Assembly (NCBI GenBank): GCA_036759185.1
Contig: DAIOVD010000216.1
Span: 1-6,240 of the forward strand
Reading direction: 5' to 3'
Origin: CAMDMI01 sp036759185
Lineage (GTDB): Bacteria; Bacteroidota; Bacteroidia; Cytophagales; Flexibacteraceae
Length of the DNA: 6,240 bases
The notes beneath the pieces are model-generated. The model had not been told where the DNA came from. It did no database searches and saw only the letters and a program-made list of their open reading frames with translations. Shown here one piece after another: positions 5,687 to 6,240 of the stretch (the stretch's first letter is position 1; each line of letters starts with the position of its first letter). Made by a program: the position numbers and the translations under genes.

Positions 5687-6240
5687 ATGAAATATTTATT
5701 ACTGATCGCTTTTCTCGCCTCGGGATTTCTGGCGGAAGCTCAAACCATTCAGGTTTATGGTTTCCAGGGTGCTGCCGGAAATGAAGCCACTCTTCCTCCC
5801 AATGGCCAACCCACAAACGGAACATTCAGCAACATCCGCCGCGGAAGTGGAATTCTTCCAAACAATGCCGTCAATGCATTCAGTTCGTTGGGTTTCACGA
5901 TGGCTACGTCCATTGATACGGCTGACTACTATGAGTTTCAAATCAAGTCCAATTCCGGATATGTGCTGAATCTGGATAGTATCGTCGTCTCTGAAAGGAG
6001 ATCCAACACCGGAATCCGGACATTTGCTGTCCGGAGCAATCTTGATAATTTCGGATCGGATGTTTCGGTTACTCAGGTTCCGGATGATAACCTGACCCGT
6101 AACAACCAACGGACACCATTGGGCTCTGCCTTTAAAAATGTTGCTTCTACAACCACATTGGCATTCCGGTATTATGGATATGGCGCAGAAGCAGATGCTG
6201 GAACATGGCGACTTGATTCCATCCGGGTTTATGGCACCAT
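5687..6240 (+). CDS. Secreted beta-rich protein, 5' part (runs off the window)
   Basis: An ATG at 5687 opens a frame that stays open to the window edge, giving 184 residues with no stop. Residues 1-18 form a signal peptide: K2, a hydrophobic stretch (3-16) and an AEA site before Q19, so signal peptidase I cleavage is expected. The mature part is a beta-rich domain with features I recognise from exported Bacteroidota proteins: RRGSG (51-55), YYEFQI (81-86), ERRSNTGIRTFAVRS (103-117) followed by LDNF (119-122), and the closing strand GTWRLDSIRVYG (172-183). In that group the domain often sits N-terminal in multidomain secreted proteins that end in a sorting or anchoring signal; whether that holds here lies outside the window. 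No Shine-Dalgarno sequence precedes the ATG. It follows the methyltransferase gene by 24 bp and may be co-transcribed with it. The function of the domain is unknown to me. Confidence 0.85.
   Translation, partial: MKYLLLIAFLASGFLAEAQTIQVYGFQGAAGNEATLPPNGQPTNGTFSNIRRGSGILPNNAVNAFSSLGFTMATSIDTADYYEFQIKSNSGYVLNLDSIVVSERRSNTGIRTFAVRSNLDNFGSDVSVTQVPDDNLTRNNQRTPLGSAFKNVASTTTLAFRYYGYGAEADAGTWRLDSIRVYGT

Noticed and set aside
5757..5969. 70-codon plus-strand frame within the secreted protein gene
   Set aside because: It is a shadow of the real frame starting at 5687, which has a signal peptide and recognisable domain patterns.

Overview
The window most resembles a chromosomal segment from Bacteroidota or a close relative in the FCB group. 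The signs are a secreted protein built on a domain common in that group, a GT9 glycosyltransferase and a Methyltransf_24 methyltransferase of the type seen in surface-glycan loci, mostly weak or absent Shine-Dalgarno sequences, and intermediate GC. No rRNA, tRNA, CRISPR array, insertion sequence or phage gene is visible. Taxonomy is inferred from protein style only.

Layout from left to right. Positions 1-39 hold a strong intrinsic terminator that works best for leftward transcripts. Positions 40-226 have no convincing gene, only a 53-codon open frame on the minus strand. A PLP-dependent D-cysteine desulfhydrase/ACC deaminase-family enzyme follows on the minus strand (227-1153). A 93-bp divergent spacer separates it from a rightward pair: dprA (1247-2239, interrupted by a 100-N assembly gap) and, 26 bp later, a membrane-anchored J-domain/TPR protein (2266-3393). 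That pair converges on a GT9 glycosyltransferase (3390-4406, minus), and the two stop codons share the palindrome TTAA. A 341-bp divergent spacer precedes a class I SAM methyltransferase (start 4748), which is followed after 24 bp by the 5' part of a secreted protein (5687 to beyond the window end).

Functionally this is a set of small housekeeping and accessory units, not one pathway. DprA handles incoming single-stranded DNA for RecA. The J-domain/TPR protein probably links cytosolic Hsp70 to a TPR domain across the inner membrane. The GT9 enzyme and perhaps the methyltransferase act on cell-surface glycans. The last gene encodes an exported beta-rich protein.

I found no clear candidate for a previously undescribed system. 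The observations most worth a second look are a roughly tenfold excess of the hexamer TTCCGG (both strands, every gene), the domain architecture of the J-domain protein, an assembly gap in dprA that probably hides more than its nominal 100 bases, and two unexplained open frames in spacers.
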